Assembly (NCBI RefSeq): GCF_014193655.1
Contig: NZ_JACHZQ010000003.1
Coordinates: 434,001-498,000, forward strand
Length of the DNA: 64,000 nucleotides
From: Rhizobium sp. BK313
GTDB lineage: Bacteria > Pseudomonadota > Alphaproteobacteria > Rhizobiales > Rhizobiaceae
Direction: 5' to 3'
Shown piece after piece: positions 52,817 through 62,172 of the stretch (the stretch's first letter is position 1; each line of letters begins with the position of its first letter). Below the pieces are notes generated by a model, which saw only the letters and a program-made list of their open reading frames with translations, searched no databases and was not told the origin of the DNA. A program made the translations under genes and the position numbers.

Positions 52817-54049
52817 GTGAGCGGATTAGAAACGGCTATCAGAAGCGCGTTGGAGCGATCCGATCGTGCCAATCCGGAAATCCGGGCCCGTATCTACCAG
52901 TCGGCGCGACAGGCGCTCGAAGCCGGACTTCGCAAGCAGGACATTACCGACGTCGGCATCATTTCGGCTCAACGCCAGCGCCTGGAGGCGACCATCAGGG
53001 CGATCGAGGGCGAAGAGCGCGCCCGCCCGCCGGAACCGCGCGTGCCGCCCGAGGTGGAAGCACCCTACGTCCCTCCCGCGGCGCAGCAGCAAGCTCCGCA
53101 GCCGATACAGCAACGGCAGGAGCAGGAGCCTGTCATGAGCATTCGCGGCGAGACGCGCGACCGCCCCGCTGCCGCTCAAGCCTCCGTTCCCGTCGAGTCT
53201 TCCGCGCGGGAAAGCGATTTTGGCGACATGCGCGCCGGCTCCGCCGATCATCTCGGCGCCGACAGCGATCAGCGCCAGGCCGCTGCGCCGACCGCAACGC
53301 GGTCGATGAATTTCAAACCGGAACGCGCCGCGGTTCGCCGCAAGCCGCGCAAGTTTTTCTCGCGCCTGCTGGTTTTCTGCATCCTGCTCGCCTTCCTCGG
53401 CGTCGGCGCCTGGTGGATCAAGACCTCGGGTGTGTTCATGACGGCGGCGCAGCGCGATACCAGCGTCCCCAATCCGCCTGCGCATGTCGATTCACAGGAT
53501 TTCAAGGGCAACGCCAGTGACGACGACACGTCTGATGACGATGACAATAGCGGTCCCGCCAATCCGGGATTGGCGACGATCGATCCGCAGAACAGCTTCT
53601 CTGAGGAGTGGATCGAGATATTCAAGCCGACAGACGGAGCGAAAGTTGTAAGCGGCACACAGGCCAAAGCCGAGAACGTCTCGGAAAACGAGGGTCCGGC
53701 AGTCCGGCTGACCTCTCAGACCAGCGGTCCGGACGGCAACGCGTCAGTCGAAGTGCCGGTCAATGTGCTGCAGCAATTGGCCGGCAAATCGTCAACCGTC
53801 GCGCTCACGCTGCAGTCCACCTCCGACACGCCGACGCAGATCACCGTGGAATGCGATTTCGGCTCGCTCGGCAGTTGCGGCCGCCATCGCTTCGACGTCA
53901 CTCGCCAGAAGACCGATGCTCTGTTCCAGGTCCGTTACGATCGTTCGCTGGCGCCGACTGCACCCGGCCATCTGATCATCAACAGCGATGTCGACGGCAA
54001 GGCGCGAGGCATCAACATCTACGCCATCCGCGTCCTGCCTGGGCAATAA
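52817..54049 (+). CDS. Hypothetical single-pass membrane protein
   Basis: A 410-residue protein, not recognised. Residues 1-65 are helical and charged (LETAIRSALERSD, RQALEAGLRKQD). Residues 66-105 are rich in Pro and Gln, 106-180 are a basic linker, and a membrane segment lies at about 181-201 (LLVFCILLAFLGVGAWWI). An acidic tract DDDTSDDDD follows near 238, then a beta-rich C-terminal domain of about 140 residues. The GTG at 52817 has AAAGGA upstream. It converges with ppk2 at 18 bases. Periplasmic orientation of the C-terminal domain is an inference from the positive-inside rule. Confidence 0.75.
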   Translation: MSGLETAIRSALERSDRANPEIRARIYQSARQALEAGLRKQDITDVGIISAQRQRLEATIRAIEGEERARPPEPRVPPEVEAPYVPPAAQQQAPQPIQQRQEQEPVMSIRGETRDRPAAAQASVPVESSARESDFGDMRAGSADHLGADSDQRQAAAPTATRSMNFKPERAAVRRKPRKFFSRLLVFCILLAFLGVGAWWIKTSGVFMTAAQRDTSVPNPPAHVDSQDFKGNASDDDTSDDDDNSGPANPGLATIDPQNSFSEEWIEIFKPTDGAKVVSGTQAKAENVSENEGPAVRLTSQTSGPDGNASVEVPVNVLQQLAGKSSTVALTLQSTSDTPTQITVECDFGSLGSCGRHRFDVTRQKTDALFQVRYDRSLAPTAPGHLIINSDVDGKARGINIYAIRVLPGQ

Positions 54050-54067
54050 GGCTGGGCGGTCCGCGAT

Positions 54068-54949
54068 CTATTTGAGGATATGCGGCCCTACGCCAAGGAT
54101 CTTGTCGTCGATCTCGCCGATCGCCTTCTCGTCCTTGCCGTTATAGTCGAGCGTCAGCAGCATGTGGCGGATGAGATTGAGGCGCGCTCGGCGCTTGTCG
54201 TTGGCGTGGAGCACAGTCCATGGTGCGTAATCCATGTGCGTCTCCTTCAGCATGCGGTCGCGCTTCTCGCTGTAGTCCTTCCATTTGGTCAGCGCCGCGA
54301 TGTCCATGGAGGAAAGCTTCCACACGGCGCGTGGATCGTGGCGTCGTTCGTGAAAGCGCTTGAGCTGCATTTCCCGGCCGATGTCGAGATAGAACTTGAA
54401 GAAGAAAATGCCGTCCTGGACGATGAGCTTTTCCATATGCGGGGTCTGCTTCAGGAATTGCTCGTATTGTTCCTGTGTACAGAAGCCCATGACCGGTTCG
54501 ACACCGGCGCGGTTATACCAGGAGCGGTCGAACAGGACGAATTCGCCCGCCGTCGGAAACTGGGCGACATAGCGCTGGAAATACCATTGCCCAGCTTCGC
54601 GGTCGGTCGGCTTGGTCAGCGCCACGACGCGCGCGAGGCGGGGGTTCATATGCGCCGAAGTCGCCGCGATCGAACCGCCCTTGCCGGCGGCGTCGCGCCC
54701 CTCGAAGAGCGCCATCACCCGCTTGCCGGTCGCCTGCAGCCAGAACTGCACTTTGATGAGTTCGATCTGCAGCTTTTCCAGCTCTTCCAGGTACTCTTCG
54801 TCTTTCAGCTTCTTCTTGTAGGGGTAGCCGCCGGAAGCGAGCGCCTCTTCCTCGATCCAGTCCGGCAGCACGGGATCATCGACATCGAATATGCGGGTCT
54901 TGCCATGGATATCCAACTCCACCGCGCGGCTTTCCACTTCCTCTCCCAT
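54068..54949 (-). CDS. ppk2: Polyphosphate kinase 2
   Basis: A 293-residue PPK2-family enzyme. Walker A is GRDAAGKGG at residues 84-92, Walker B FDRSWYNRAGVE near 140, and a lid region RHDPRAVWKLS follows. Related rhizobial enzymes use polyphosphate to phosphorylate nucleoside diphosphates. AGAACACATG at the start is consistent with the family length. It diverges from phoR, 240 bases apart, linking polyphosphate use with the phosphate regulon. Confidence 0.92.
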   Translation of the reverse strand: MGEEVESRAVELDIHGKTRIFDVDDPVLPDWIEEEALASGGYPYKKKLKDEEYLEELEKLQIELIKVQFWLQATGKRVMALFEGRDAAGKGGSIAATSAHMNPRLARVVALTKPTDREAGQWYFQRYVAQFPTAGEFVLFDRSWYNRAGVEPVMGFCTQEQYEQFLKQTPHMEKLIVQDGIFFFKFYLDIGREMQLKRFHERRHDPRAVWKLSSMDIAALTKWKDYSEKRDRMLKETHMDYAPWTVLHANDKRRARLNLIRHMLLTLDYNGKDEKAIGEIDDKILGVGPHILK

Positions 54950-55189
54950 GTGTTCTGCTCCTTCGCAATTTACGTCGTCTTAACGATATCCGCCGGGTGC
55001 GGCAAAAAAACCTTCAAGCAAGTTGGGGCATTTATCCAGTATTTTCAAGCTCTTTGCAGGCTGCGTCCTTCGCCGGCTACATTTATTGTTGTAAGCCGCC
55101 GGCTTCTGTGGATAGAGCCGAAAACTTCTGTCATGAATCCCCGCTAAGACGCGGAGTCTTGGATTCCGCGAAGGCAGGCGAAGGGACGG

Positions 55190-56452
55190 GTGCACTTGGA
55201 AGACGAATGGTCATTTCTCAGGAAGCTGGCTGCACGACTGCGGCAGGAGACCGCCATCCTGCTTCTGGCGACGCTGATCGCCATTCTCGCGCTCATCGAG
55301 GGTATCAACACCGGTGCCGTCTTCTGGATCTGGGTCGTCGTGATGATCGTGGCGCTGATCCGGCGGCCGCTGGTGGAACAGGCTGTCCCGCCACCGCCAG
55401 TCGTGCCGGCGCCGGCCGATCCGGAAACCTTGCTGCGCACCGTCTTCTCCGGCCTTGCTGCGCTCGACGTGCCGGTGCTGATTATCGACCGCGAGGCATC
55501 CGTCCTGGTGCAGAATGCAGCCGCCGAGAAGGCGTTCGGCGCTTTTCCGCTCGGTGCCCATATCTCCGCCAAGCTGCGCTCCCCCGGCGTGCTCGACATG
55601 GTGCGTGAGACGATCACCACCAACACGCCGAACCAGATCGAACATTCCGAACGCCTGCCGTCCGAGCGCGTCTATATTGTCCGCATAGCGCCGATCGATC
55701 TGCCTGCAACCGACGTTGAGCCCGGTACCTTCTTCGTGCTGTCGTTCCGCGATATCTCCGAACTCCGCCATATCGATCGCATGCGCTCCGATTTCGTCGC
55801 CAATGCCAGTCATGAGCTGCGCACACCGCTCGCCTCGCTGCGCGGTTTCATCGAAACCATCCAGGGCCCGGCCAAGGCGGACCCGAAGGCGCAACAGCGT
55901 TTCCTCGGCATCATGTTTGATCAGACGACACGCATGAGCCGACTGGTCGATGATCTCCTGTCGCTGTCGCGGCTGGAGCTGAAGTCGCACATCGCGCCGG
56001 ATCAGAAGGTCGATCTCGTGCCGTTGCTCGGCCATGTCCGCGATGCACTGCTGCCGCTCGCCGGCGATCTTGACGTCACCATCAATCTGCATTTGCCCCC
56101 CGGCAAGGTGGAGGTGCTCGGGGATCGCGACGAACTGGTGCAGGTCTTCGAAAACCTCATCGAAAATGCCTGCAAATACGGTCAGGAAGGCAAGGTCGTC
56201 GAGGTTTCGCTCTTGAACGAGCCGGGCCAGGCCGTCGAGGTCATCATCTCAGACAGGGGACCGGGCATTCCGGCGGAGCACGTGCCGCGCCTGACCGAGC
56301 GCTTCTATCGCGTCAATGTCGAGGACAGCCGCTCGAAAAAAGGCACCGGCCTCGGGCTTGCCATCGTCAAGCACATTCTCACCCGCCACCGCGCACGGCT
56401 GATCGTCAAGTCGGAAGTCGGAAAAGGAACGGACTTTACCGTCCGGTTCTGA
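55190..56452 (+). CDS. phoR: Phosphate regulon sensor histidine kinase
   Basis: A 420-residue kinase. Two membrane segments are seen near residues 21-57, then a PAS-like region at 90-190, the DHp helix with His208 in SHELRTPL, and the ATPase domain with N box ENLIENACKYG, DRGPGIP and GTGLGLAIVKH. It phosphorylates PhoB at low phosphate. The GTG at 55190 follows AAGGGA. pstSCAB-phoU-phoB lie downstream. Confidence 0.94.
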   Translation: MHLEDEWSFLRKLAARLRQETAILLLATLIAILALIEGINTGAVFWIWVVVMIVALIRRPLVEQAVPPPPVVPAPADPETLLRTVFSGLAALDVPVLIIDREASVLVQNAAAEKAFGAFPLGAHISAKLRSPGVLDMVRETITTNTPNQIEHSERLPSERVYIVRIAPIDLPATDVEPGTFFVLSFRDISELRHIDRMRSDFVANASHELRTPLASLRGFIETIQGPAKADPKAQQRFLGIMFDQTTRMSRLVDDLLSLSRLELKSHIAPDQKVDLVPLLGHVRDALLPLAGDLDVTINLHLPPGKVEVLGDRDELVQVFENLIENACKYGQEGKVVEVSLLNEPGQAVEVIISDRGPGIPAEHVPRLTERFYRVNVEDSRSKKGTGLGLAIVKHILTRHRARLIVKSEVGKGTDFTVRF

Positions 56453-56512
56453 GCGCCTCTGTGAATCGCTCATTTCGAGCGCGATTTAATTCATAAATTT
56501 CAAATAGTTGAA

Positions 56513-56530
56513 ATGTCATAATTGTTTCAC
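56513..56530 (+). promoter_or_regulatory. Pho box upstream of pstS
   Basis: ATGTCATAATTGTTTCAC at 56513-56530 matches the PhoB consensus CTGTCATAAATCTGTCAC at most positions, with two direct heptamers 11 bases apart. It lies 109 bases before the pstS start. Confidence 0.75.
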
Positions 56531-56638
56531 TCGCCTGACATAAAAGGGCGGTGCTTTGACCGCTAAAAAAGAGATGCTGAACAGGCGGATGTTCCGTTCG
56601 CCGTCGCGCTCTTCAAAGCCCGTCAGGGAGGGTTCACC

Positions 56639-57673
56639 ATGAACACGTTGAAACTGTCTATCATAGCGTTGGTCGCATCCGCCGCTTTCGCTGGGGTCGC
56701 TGCGGCCCGCGATCAGATTCAGATTTCCGGTTCTTCTACCGTATTCCCCTATGCCAAGATTGTTGCCGAGACTTTCGGCGAAACCTTCACGGACTTCAAA
56801 ACGCCGGTCGTCGAATCCGGCGGTTCCGGTGCCGGCCTGAAGGAATTCTGCAAGGGCGTCGGCCCCGATTCCATCGATATCGCCAATTCTTCGCGCCCGA
56901 TCAAGGATAGCGAAGTCGAGGCCTGCAAGGCTGCCGGCGTCGCCGATATCCAGCAAATCAAGATCGGTTATGACGGCATCGTCTTCGCCTTCGACAAGAG
57001 CAACCCGGACATAAAGTTCGTGCCCACCGATCTCTATAAGGCGCTGGCCGCCGAAGTCGTGGTGAACGGCAAACTGGTTCCCAATCCCTATAAGAAATGG
57101 TCCGAGATCAATCCGGCCCTGCCGGACATCGAGATCGCAGCCTACATTCCTGGCGAGAAGCATGGCACGCGCGAGGTCTTCGAAGAGAAGGTGCTCGCCG
57201 CCGGCTGCAAGGATTCCGGCGCTCTCGACATCATCAAGGCGACCGTTTCCAATCCCGATCAGCAGACCGAGAAGTGCATTGCGGTGCGCAAGGACGGTGC
57301 GGCGGTCGATATCGACGGCGATTATCCCGAGACGTTGGCCCGCATCGACGCCAACAAGCATGGTATCGGCGTCTTCGGCCTCTACTTCTATCAGAACAAT
57401 GCCGACAAGCTGAAGGTCGCGACCGTGAGCGGCATCGTGCCGTCGGGTGAGACCATCGCCGACGGCACCTATCCGGTATCGCGGCCGCTGTTCTTCTACG
57501 TCAAGAAGGCGCATCTCGGCGTCATTCCGGGCCTGAAGGAATATGTCGATTTCTTTACGAGCGATCAGATGATCGGACCGGACAGCCCCCTGGCCGAATA
57601 TGGCCTGGTGCCGGCGCCGGATGCTGAGCGCGACCAGATCCGCAAGGATTTCGCGGACGGGAAGATCATGTGA
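56639..57673 (+). CDS. pstS: Phosphate ABC transporter binding protein
   Basis: A 344-residue periplasmic phosphate-binding protein. The signal peptide ends near AAA-RD at residue 23; the mature sequence QISGSSTVFPYAKIVAE and SGGSGAGLKEFCKG contain the Ser/Gly phosphate-binding loops. GGGAGGG precedes the ATG. It is the first gene of the pst operon, with a Pho box upstream. Confidence 0.95.
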   Translation: MNTLKLSIIALVASAAFAGVAAARDQIQISGSSTVFPYAKIVAETFGETFTDFKTPVVESGGSGAGLKEFCKGVGPDSIDIANSSRPIKDSEVEACKAAGVADIQQIKIGYDGIVFAFDKSNPDIKFVPTDLYKALAAEVVVNGKLVPNPYKKWSEINPALPDIEIAAYIPGEKHGTREVFEEKVLAAGCKDSGALDIIKATVSNPDQQTEKCIAVRKDGAAVDIDGDYPETLARIDANKHGIGVFGLYFYQNNADKLKVATVSGIVPSGETIADGTYPVSRPLFFYVKKAHLGVIPGLKEYVDFFTSDQMIGPDSPLAEYGLVPAPDAERDQIRKDFADGKIM

Positions 57674-57726
57674 TTGCATAAGGACTGCCCGCCGGTGCGG
57701 TTGCCCGCGCCGGCGTTCGCCGGGGA

Positions 57727-59214
57727 ATGGGAATGAGTTTGTCGCTGCTGCTGTTGTGTCTGTCGATCATCGGCGCCTCTGCCTTCGTGCTGGGGCGGAC
57801 GAGAGCGGCTGCGCTTTCGGGCGGCAGGTCCTCGGCAATGCACTCGCGGCTCGGCTATCACGGCGGGTATGCCGCCATCTGGGCGGTCTTGCCGGCGCTG
57901 GCGCTGATCTGCGCCTGGCTGACGATCAGCCCGGAGGTTATCGACCATTTCGTGGTCAAATCCTTTCCGGAGGAGGTGAAATCCCTGCCGCAAGCCGAGC
58001 TCAACCTGAGCTACGGCATGGTGCGCAGCATCGCCCACGGCATGCGCCTGCTTGATGATCGGGAACTTGCCACTGTCGCCGGCGGCTCGGCCGATCTTCA
58101 GTTGGTCCTGGCGCAGAAGGGTGTCCCGCTCGCGGTCCGGCCCACCGGTTATATGATTGAGGCCGCCAACAAATATAACGGCATGCGATATGTGAGCCGC
58201 ATCGTCATGTCGGTGGTGGCCATCATTCTTTCGGTGCTCTGCGCCATTCATGGCCTGCGTGCCATCGCGCCGCGCTTTCGCGCCCGCAACCGGGTGGAGC
58301 AGGTCATTCTCGGCGGCCTGATCGTCGCCTCATCGATTGCCGTGCTGACGACGGTCGGCATCGCCGCTTCGATGCTGTCGGAAGCTGCCCGTTTCTTCAA
58401 CATGGTTCCTGCCGCCGAATTCTTCTTCGGCACCGTCTGGGATCCGCGTTTTACTGGCGCCGGTTCGCAAACGTCTGGCACGTTCGGCCTCATCCCGTTG
58501 CTGGCTGGCACGCTCTACATCGGCCTCGTCGCCATGCTGGTCGCAGTCCCAGTGGGACTGTTTGCCGCCATCTACATGGCCGAATATGCGTCGGCGCGCG
58601 TGCGCTCCGTCGCCAAACCGATGCTCGAAGTGCTGGCCGGTATTCCGACCATCGTCTACGGCTTTTTCGCCCTGGTGACCGTCGGACCGTTCCTGCGCGA
58701 CATTTCCGCCGACATCAACGGCCTGTTGACGGGCAACTATGCGAGCTTCATCGAGGCGCAGAGCGTTTTGACCGCCGGCTTCGTCATGGGTGTCATGCTC
58801 ATCCCCTATGTCTCCTCGCTTTCAGACGACATCATCATGGCCGTGCCGCGTTCGCTGCGCGACGGTTCGCTCGGCCTCGGCGCCACGCGATCGGAAACGG
58901 TGAAGCGCGTCCTCCTCCCGGCTGCATTGCCGGGCATCGTCGGCGCCCTGCTGATGACGGCGTCGCGGGCGATCGGCGAGACGATGATCGTTGTGCTGGC
59001 TGCCGGCGTCGCCGCCCGCATGCAGCTCGATCCCTTCGAACCGATGACGACGGTCACAGTCAAGATCGTCAACCAGTTGACCGGCGACCTCGAATTCACC
59101 TCGCCGCAGACATTGGTCGCCTTCGCGCTCGGCATTACGCTCTTCTGCCTGACCCTGTGCCTGAATGTCTACGCGCTCTACATCGTCCGCCGGTATAGGG
59201 AGCAATACGAATGA
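57727..59214 (+). CDS. pstC: Phosphate ABC transporter permease PstC
   Basis: A 495-residue permease. An N-terminal extension of about 200 residues with membrane segments precedes the PstC domain, common in rhizobia. GLIPLLAGTLYIGLVAMLVAVPVGL and the EAA loop SLGLGATRSETVKRVLLPAALPG are present. The start MGM has two possible ATGs, 57727 and 57733. It ends by overlapping pstA (ATGA). Confidence 0.93.
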   Translation: MGMSLSLLLLCLSIIGASAFVLGRTRAAALSGGRSSAMHSRLGYHGGYAAIWAVLPALALICAWLTISPEVIDHFVVKSFPEEVKSLPQAELNLSYGMVRSIAHGMRLLDDRELATVAGGSADLQLVLAQKGVPLAVRPTGYMIEAANKYNGMRYVSRIVMSVVAIILSVLCAIHGLRAIAPRFRARNRVEQVILGGLIVASSIAVLTTVGIAASMLSEAARFFNMVPAAEFFFGTVWDPRFTGAGSQTSGTFGLIPLLAGTLYIGLVAMLVAVPVGLFAAIYMAEYASARVRSVAKPMLEVLAGIPTIVYGFFALVTVGPFLRDISADINGLLTGNYASFIEAQSVLTAGFVMGVMLIPYVSSLSDDIIMAVPRSLRDGSLGLGATRSETVKRVLLPAALPGIVGALLMTASRAIGETMIVVLAAGVAARMQLDPFEPMTTVTVKIVNQLTGDLEFTSPQTLVAFALGITLFCLTLCLNVYALYIVRRYREQYE

Positions 59215-60545
59215 TCGACGTCGTATCTTCCGCACCATCGCCGATGCCGTGTGGGCTGACGCCCGGCGCGCCTTTGCGGCGCGATATCGGCATCAAGCGC
59301 CGTTACGCCGCCGAACGCCGGTTTCGCGCCTATGGCATCGCCGCCGTCACCTTCGGTCTTGTCTTCCTCATCATCCTGGTCTCGACCGTAGTGCGCCACG
59401 GCTACACCGCCTTCGTGCAGACCTCGATCACCTTGCCGATCGAGTTCACCGAGAAGGTGATCGATCCCGCCGGCAAACGCGGCAGCGATGCGAAGGTGCT
59501 GATCGCTGCCAACTATCCGGTTCTCATCCGCGATGCCCTGATAAAGGTGCTGGGCATCGATCCTTCCAATCGGGTGCTCGTCCGCGAAGCGACGGAAATG
59601 GTGTCGGACGGTGCGCGGATTGCACTGCGCGACAAGGTAGTGGCCGATCCCTCCGTCATCGGGAAGACCGTAAACGTTACCTTCCTCGCCGGCGCCAATA
59701 TCGACTCCGCCAACAAGGGACAGATTGACCTGACGGCGGACGAGAAGGACCGCAAGGTCTCCGACCAGCAACTCGCGTGGATGCGGCAGCTCGCCGCCGA
59801 TGGTGCGTTGCATGAGGCGTTCAACACCGGCCTGTTCTTGTCCGGCAATTCCAGTCGCCCGGAGGCGGCGGGCCTCGGTGTCGCGCTGATCGGTTCGCTC
59901 TATCTGATGCTGACCGTGCTGGTCCTGGCATTGCCGGTCGGCGTTGCCGCCTCGATCTACCTGGAGGAGTTCGCGCCGAAGAATCGGCTGACGGATCTGA
60001 TCGAGGTCAATATCAACAATCTCGCTGCGGTGCCGTCGATCGTCTACGGCCTGCTCGGCCTTTCGGTCTTCATCAATTTCATGGGCCTGCCGCGTTCCGC
60101 TTCGCTGGTCGGCGGGCTGGTGCTGAGCCTGATGACGCTGCCGATGATCATCATCGCGACGCGCTCGGCGCTGCGGGCCGTGCCACCCTCGATCCGCAGT
60201 GCGGCCCTTGGCCTTGGTGCTTCACGCATGCAGGTGGTGTTCCACCACGTCCTGCCGCTCGCCATGCCCGGCATCCTGACGGGCACGATCCTCGGGCTGG
60301 CGCATGCGCTCGGCGAAACCGCGCCGCTGCTTTTGATCGGCATGGTCGCCTTCGTTGCCAACTATCCAGCGGGGCCACTGGATCCGTCGACGGCTCTGCC
60401 GGTGCAGATCTACATGTGGGCGAGCGAAGCCGAGCGCGCCTTTGTTGAAAGAACCTCCGGGGCCATTATCGTCCTGCTCTTCTTCCTTGTTGCGATGAAC
60501 ATCGGGGCCATCCTGCTCCGCCGTCGTTTTGAGCGGCGCTGGTGA
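59211..60545 (+). CDS. pstA: Phosphate ABC transporter permease PstA
   Basis: A 444-residue permease with a long N-terminal region including a periplasmic domain of about 130 residues, then the conserved PstA membrane domain with GSLYLMLTVLVLALPVGVAASIYLEEF and EAA loop ALGLGASRMQVVFHHVLPLAMPG. The start overlaps the pstC stop (ATGA). pstB follows 14 bases after its stop. Confidence 0.93.
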   Translation: MIDVVSSAPSPMPCGLTPGAPLRRDIGIKRRYAAERRFRAYGIAAVTFGLVFLIILVSTVVRHGYTAFVQTSITLPIEFTEKVIDPAGKRGSDAKVLIAANYPVLIRDALIKVLGIDPSNRVLVREATEMVSDGARIALRDKVVADPSVIGKTVNVTFLAGANIDSANKGQIDLTADEKDRKVSDQQLAWMRQLAADGALHEAFNTGLFLSGNSSRPEAAGLGVALIGSLYLMLTVLVLALPVGVAASIYLEEFAPKNRLTDLIEVNINNLAAVPSIVYGLLGLSVFINFMGLPRSASLVGGLVLSLMTLPMIIIATRSALRAVPPSIRSAALGLGASRMQVVFHHVLPLAMPGILTGTILGLAHALGETAPLLLIGMVAFVANYPAGPLDPSTALPVQIYMWASEAERAFVERTSGAIIVLLFFLVAMNIGAILLRRRFERRW

Positions 60546-60559
60546 CAGGAGACGATGGA

Positions 60560-61375
60560 ATGAACATGATGACGGAAGCCGCGAGCGAAAAAGCACTGGC
60601 CAGGAAGATGATGACGATCCCCTACAAGATGATCGGCCAGGACGTCTCGGTCTATTATGGCGACAAGCGCGCGCTGTTCGACGTGAACCTGAACATCCGC
60701 GCCAATACGGTCACCGCGCTGATCGGCCCGTCCGGCTGCGGCAAGTCCACCTTCCTTCGCTGCCTCAATCGCATGAACGATACGATCGACACCTGCCGCG
60801 TTACCGGCAAGATCACGCTCGACGATCAGGATGTCTATGACAACGCCATCGATGTCGTTGAGCTGCGCGCCCGCGTCGGCATGGTGTTCCAAAAGCCTAA
60901 TCCGTTCCCGAAGTCGATCTACGAGAACGTGGCCTATGGGCCCCGTATCCACGGGCTGCACCGTTCCAAGGCTGATCTCGATCATATCGTCGAAACCAGC
61001 CTGCACAAGGCTGGCCTTTGGGGTGAGGTGAAGGATCGGCTGTATGATGCCGGCACCAGCCTTTCCGGCGGCCAGCAGCAGCGCCTCTGCATTGCCCGCG
61101 CCGTCGCTGTCAGTCCGGAGGTCATCCTCATGGACGAGCCGTGCTCGGCGCTCGATCCGATCGCCACGGCCAAAGTCGAGGAACTCATACATGAGCTGCG
61201 GGAAAACTTTACGATCGTCATCGTGACGCATTCCATGCAGCAAGCAGCCCGCGTTTCGCAGCGCACCGCGATGTTTCACCTCGGCCATCTGGTCGAGGAG
61301 AACGATACCGATAAGATGTTCACCAATCCCGATGATTTCCGCACGCAGGATTACATCATGGGCCGTTTTGGCTGA
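60560..61375 (+). CDS. pstB: Phosphate ABC transporter ATPase PstB
   Basis: A 271-residue ATPase with Walker A GPSGCGKST near residue 60, FQKPNPFPKSIYENVAYGPR (the Q-loop motif specific to PstB), signature LSGGQQQRLCIARAV, and Walker B ILMDEPCSALDP. CAGGAGACGATGGA precedes ATG 60560, chosen over a GTG six codons earlier. It powers PstSCA uptake and, with PhoU, signals phosphate status to PhoR. Confidence 0.95.
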   Translation: MNMMTEAASEKALARKMMTIPYKMIGQDVSVYYGDKRALFDVNLNIRANTVTALIGPSGCGKSTFLRCLNRMNDTIDTCRVTGKITLDDQDVYDNAIDVVELRARVGMVFQKPNPFPKSIYENVAYGPRIHGLHRSKADLDHIVETSLHKAGLWGEVKDRLYDAGTSLSGGQQQRLCIARAVAVSPEVILMDEPCSALDPIATAKVEELIHELRENFTIVIVTHSMQQAARVSQRTAMFHLGHLVEENDTDKMFTNPDDFRTQDYIMGRFG

Positions 61376-61426
61376 TGATGCTCCCCGCGCGGCTCCCTTC
61401 ACATCTTTCACCTTGAGGATAGCAAA

Positions 61427-62140
61427 ATGGTCTCAACACACATTCTCTCTGCCTATGACGAAGACCTGAAGTTCCTGACGCGCCGCATTGCGGAAATGGG
61501 CGGCCTGGCGGAGCAGATGGTCAGTGACAGTGTCCGCGCTCTGGTAAACGGCGACACCGGCCTTGCGCAGAAGGTCATCTCCGATGACGTCATTCTCGAC
61601 CACGCCGAACGCGAAGTCGGTGACAAGGCGATCGTCACCATCGCTCGCCGTCAGCCGATGGCGGCCGACCTTCGCGAGATCATGGGCTCGATCCGCATCG
61701 CATCCGATCTGGAGCGCGTTGGCGATCTCGGCAAGAATACCGCCAAGCGCGTCATCGCCGTGCAGGGCACCGGCGTTCCGCGTCGTCTCGCCCGTGGCAT
61801 CGAGCACCTTTCCGAACTGGCGCTGAGCCAGCTCAAGGAAGTCCTGGACGTCTACGCGACCCGTTCGCCCGACAAGGCCGTGTCGATCCGCGAACGCGAC
61901 GAGGAAATCGACGCCATGTACACCTCGCTCTTCCGCGAGATGCTGACCTACATGATGGAAGATCCGCGCAACATCACCACCTGCACGCATCTTCTCTTCT
62001 GCGCCAAGAACATCGAGCGCATCGGCGACCATGCCACCAACATCGCCGAGACGATCTATTACATGGCGACCGGCGCCCAGCCCGAAGGCGAGCGCCCGAA
62101 AGACGATACCGCCAACACCGTCGGTGCAGTGACGGAATAA
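61427..62140 (+). CDS. phoU: Phosphate signalling protein PhoU
   Basis: A 237-residue protein with two PhoU three-helix repeats. The metal-binding motifs EREVGDKA, DLERVGDLGKN and NIERIGDHATNIAE are clearly present. It connects the Pst transporter with PhoR and prevents Pho activation at high phosphate. GAGGATAGC precedes the ATG. It lies between pstB and phoB. Confidence 0.95.
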   Translation: MVSTHILSAYDEDLKFLTRRIAEMGGLAEQMVSDSVRALVNGDTGLAQKVISDDVILDHAEREVGDKAIVTIARRQPMAADLREIMGSIRIASDLERVGDLGKNTAKRVIAVQGTGVPRRLARGIEHLSELALSQLKEVLDVYATRSPDKAVSIRERDEEIDAMYTSLFREMLTYMMEDPRNITTCTHLLFCAKNIERIGDHATNIAETIYYMATGAQPEGERPKDDTANTVGAVTE

Positions 62141-62172
62141 CGTAGACGCCAAGAGAAGGAGACCAGAGGCGC

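Noticed and set aside
52563..52820. An 85-codon frame after a purine-rich stretch, overlapping the start of the hypothetical membrane protein gene
   Set aside because: Third codon positions show only about half G or C, far below the neighbours, and no family features are seen.
55128..55134. CTGTCAT upstream of phoR, read as a Pho box
   Set aside because: Only one half-site is present and the second heptamer is missing.
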